Positions 63,001 to 64,000 of a stretch of 64,000 nucleotides of DNA are shown here, piece by piece. Location of the stretch: positions 1-64,000 of the forward strand of contig JAEYDD010000028.1 in assembly GCA_023404095.1 (NCBI GenBank). Reading direction: 5' to 3'. A model generated the notes under the pieces. That model was not told the DNA's origin, searched no databases, and saw only the letters and a program-made list of their open reading frames with translations. Source of the DNA: Pseudomonadota bacterium (GTDB lineage Bacteria; Pseudomonadota; Alphaproteobacteria; Rhizobiales; Rhizobiaceae). Numbering within the stretch: position 1 is the first letter of the stretch; every line of letters starts with the position of its first letter. The translations under genes were made by a program, and so were the position numbers.

Positions 63001-63547
63001 GAAGCTCGGCCTCATGGCGGCGGGAATGCAGGCCGGATATGCCGGCCGCTTCTTCGAGCAGCTGCCGGCGGGCCTGGGGCTTCGCCTGGATCAACTCGCC
63101 AATGCGCCCCTGCCCGACCATGGATGGCGAGCGGGCGCCGGTGGAGGCGTCGGCAAACAGCAGTTGCACGTCCTTGGCGCGCGCCTCCTTGCCGTTGATG
63201 CGGTAGACCGAGCCCTGCTCGCGCTCGATACGGCGCGAGACCTGGATCTCGTCGGCGTCGTTGAAGGCGGCGGGTGCGGTGCGGTCGAAATTGTCGAGGT
63301 AGAGACCGACCTCGGCGGTGTTGCGCGCCGGCCGGTTGCCGGAGCCGGAGAAGATCACGTCGTCCATGCCGGACGCGCGCATGTTCTTGTAGGAATTCTC
63401 CCCCATCACCCAGCGCAGCGCCTCGACGAGGTTCGACTTGCCGCAGCCGTTCGGCCCGACGACGCCGGTCAGGCCGCGCTCGATGACAAACTCGGTCGGC
63501 TCGACGAAGGTCTTGAAACCCTGGAGGCGAAGCTTGGTAAACTTCAT
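60083..63547 (-). CDS. smc: Chromosome segregation protein SMC
   Basis: A 1154-residue SMC ATPase that condenses and organises the chromosome with ScpA/ScpB. The N-terminal Walker A is GVVGPNGCGKSNLVEALRWVMGE. Two long coiled coils flank a hinge (about residues 490-650, around AALGDDLDSPVDAAAAVHW). The C-terminal signature and Walker B are LLSGGEQALTAMALIFAVFLTNPAPICVLDEVDAPLDDHNVERYC. The gene is intact. The DsbA-family gene is upstream on the same strand across a repeat-filled gap. Confidence 0.97.
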   Translation of the reverse strand: MKFTKLRLQGFKTFVEPTEFVIERGLTGVVGPNGCGKSNLVEALRWVMGENSYKNMRASGMDDVIFSGSGNRPARNTAEVGLYLDNFDRTAPAAFNDADEIQVSRRIEREQGSVYRINGKEARAKDVQLLFADASTGARSPSMVGQGRIGELIQAKPQARRQLLEEAAGISGLHSRRHEAELRLRAAESNLERLDDVTSQLESQIESLKRQSRQANRFKALSADIRRHEAMLLHIRWAQAKEAEGEAESQLNQATSLVAERAQAQMEAAKAQAIASLKLPELRDNEAKLAAALQRLQIARSQLEEDAGRLLRRRDELARRLAQLAEDIAREEVMVADNAQVLERLAAEEQEIGEVLAEADDRAAAAREAMDEAAERLSGSEQALGEITAERAEAQAVRNQLEKTIRHLVDRQARLTQQLVNLEAEIASMDERIAALPDPEQKREEVQSAEAALEEAGERLAEAEEMLEEARSVEAELRGPVEAARAQANAVETEMRTIRRMLEAGAAGGSTAPVVEDVQVDKGFETALGAALGDDLDSPVDAAAAVHWRFAGDGADDAPLPEGAVPLLSHVRAPDVLTRRLRQIGVVADEGQALSLLQSLRPGQRLVTREGAVFRWDGHVTGADAPSAAALRLAQKNRLRELESERDEAHAALAAAEAALAAAAAAIRGAGQRQQDAREVQRLAARKLAEAREALDSAERASGDLIRRRAVLAETKTQLATQVDEAAETLEEARSALEDAPDVSEVELRLSRQSATVATDRATLAEARAFHDGLAREMAERQRRLAAISGERETWQSRAVNAERHIAQLREREAEAQDEAERIAEAPDEIEEKRRALMSELSRAEEARRAAGDELQEADNRQREADRVATTALSQLAESREQRGRAEERLLSARERRLDGEARIREALHCAPHEALKLAEHPADRPLPDPRQREIELDRLKVERERLGAVNLRADEEQKELSEKLQAIVTEREDIIEAIRKLRTAIQSLNREGRERLLAAFDVVNAQFQRLFTHLFGGGTAELQLIESEDPLDAGLEILARPPGKKPQTMTLLSGGEQALTAMALIFAVFLTNPAPICVLDEVDAPLDDHNVERYCNLMDEMAASTETRFVIITHNPITMARMNRLFGVTMGEQGVSQLVSVDLQTAEQLREAV

Positions 63548-63730
63548 GGGGCCTTCTCCCCGTCAGGGAGGAGATGGCGCAAAGGACCGGACGAGGGGGA
63601 AAACCGGGTGGCGCATGCCCCGCTCATCGTCTCGCTTCGCTCCGGCGCTCCTCCCAGATAGCGGGAGGAGACCGCCAGCACGGCGGACGCGCGACTTCCG
63701 CCGGCGCCCGCGATGATTGTGGCGCCGGTA
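63548..63730. repeat. Repeat-containing spacer between the dsbA-like gene and smc
   Basis: It starts CCTTCTCCCCGTCAGGGAGGAG, a variant of the CTTCTCCCCGC...GCGGGGAGAAG palindrome seen at 23179 and 26530. It continues with CTCCTCCCAGATAGCGGGAGGAG (about 63650-63671), a second hairpin. No gene is seen. Confidence 0.6.
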
Positions 63731-64000
63731 TCAGAGCTTGCTGTCGATAAGGGCCGACATGACGTCAACCGACATTTCTCCGGAATAGCGCTGGCCGTTG
63801 ACGATAAAGGTCGGCGTGGCCGCGATGCCGAATTCCTTGGCGCCGCGCTCGCGCACTGCGTTCACATCATCGAGAAGTTTCTGGTTCGTCAAGCAGGCTT
63901 CGAAGCTCTGCTGTGTAAAACCGGCCAGTTTCGACATTTGCAGCAGCGCTTCACGGCCGTTTTCAGCCGCGGCCCACTGTTCCTGCTGCTTGAACAGCAT
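63731..64000 (-). CDS. DsbA-family thiol:disulfide protein (N-terminus outside window)
   Basis: The last 89 residues of a gene entering from the right edge: FKQQEQWAAAENGREALLQMSKLAGFTQQSFEACLTNQKLLDDVNAVRERGAKEFGIAATPTFIVNGQRYSGEMSVD. The helical insert and the cis-proline loop ATPTFIVNGQRYSG are the C-terminal part of DsbA/DSBA-like thioredoxin folds. The active-site CxxC and signal peptide would lie outside the window. Other members of this family are periplasmic. Confidence 0.85.
   Translation of the reverse strand: MLFKQQEQWAAAENGREALLQMSKLAGFTQQSFEACLTNQKLLDDVNAVRERGAKEFGIAATPTFIVNGQRYSGEMSVDVMSALIDSKL

Overview
The window is a GC-rich, densely coded stretch of an alphaproteobacterial chromosome, most likely from the Rhizobiaceae (Sinorhizobium/Ensifer, Rhizobium or Shinella-like). 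The evidence is a betI-betC-betB-betA cluster that includes choline-sulfatase, an asparaginase with the Rhizobium etli-type Ser-Lys / Cys-Lys-Cys residue pattern, a PrsD/PrsE-type type I secretion pair, a cysH-cysD-cysN sulfate assimilation operon beside an ABC sulfate importer, and palindromic RIME-like intergenic repeats. The genus is inferred from gene content, not from a marker alignment.

Layout. 1-3.4 kb: a cut-off DUF4242-cyclase gene, then an ATP-dependent DNA ligase with its ligase-associated exonuclease. 3.6-9.5 kb: a MarR regulator divergent from a DUF1579 protein, a PAS-GAF-GGDEF-EAL protein divergent from a Tat-exported beta-helix protein, and a periplasmic copper chaperone. 9.7-20.7 kb: metabolic and stress genes (two GSTs, LysR, VOC, asparaginase, MFS, quinone oxidoreductase) and a second c-di-GMP protein with EAL-CBS-GGDEF order. 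20.8-22.4 kb: a fluoride riboswitch leads into crcB, whose stop overlaps the start of a single-domain EamA transporter gene; an HdeD protein follows.

22.5-28.3 kb: betICBA converts choline-O-sulfate through choline and betaine aldehyde to glycine betaine under BetI control. Two inverted 46-bp repeat copies flank betC-betB, and the betI reading frame runs into one of them. 28.3-29.8 kb: a ParE-type toxin-antitoxin pair and a DUF6644/DUF6152-like pair. 30.0-37.7 kb: sulfate uptake (sbp-cysT-cysW-cysA, minus strand) and activation/reduction (cysH-cysD-cysN, plus strand) diverge from a 0.55-kb control region. 38-47 kb: D-Ala-D-Ala ligase, a DUF1194 protein, the type I exporter prsD-prsE, an MgtC-like protein, tRNA-Pro(CGG), and an RTX protein that is the obvious candidate substrate of the exporter.

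47-64 kb: small secreted or lipoproteins, DUF3095, YbaK, a methyltransferase, an AT-rich gene of uncertain function next to tRNA-Gln(TTG), a cupin/metallo-beta-lactamase pair with a GTGA overlap, pyruvate phosphate dikinase, a 48-residue membrane protein, the SMC chromosome-condensation ATPase, and a DsbA-family gene cut by the right edge. The most accessory-looking part is about 51.9-53.2 kb. Several very short genes with strong ribosome-binding sites (26, 48 and about 60-73 codons) are included.
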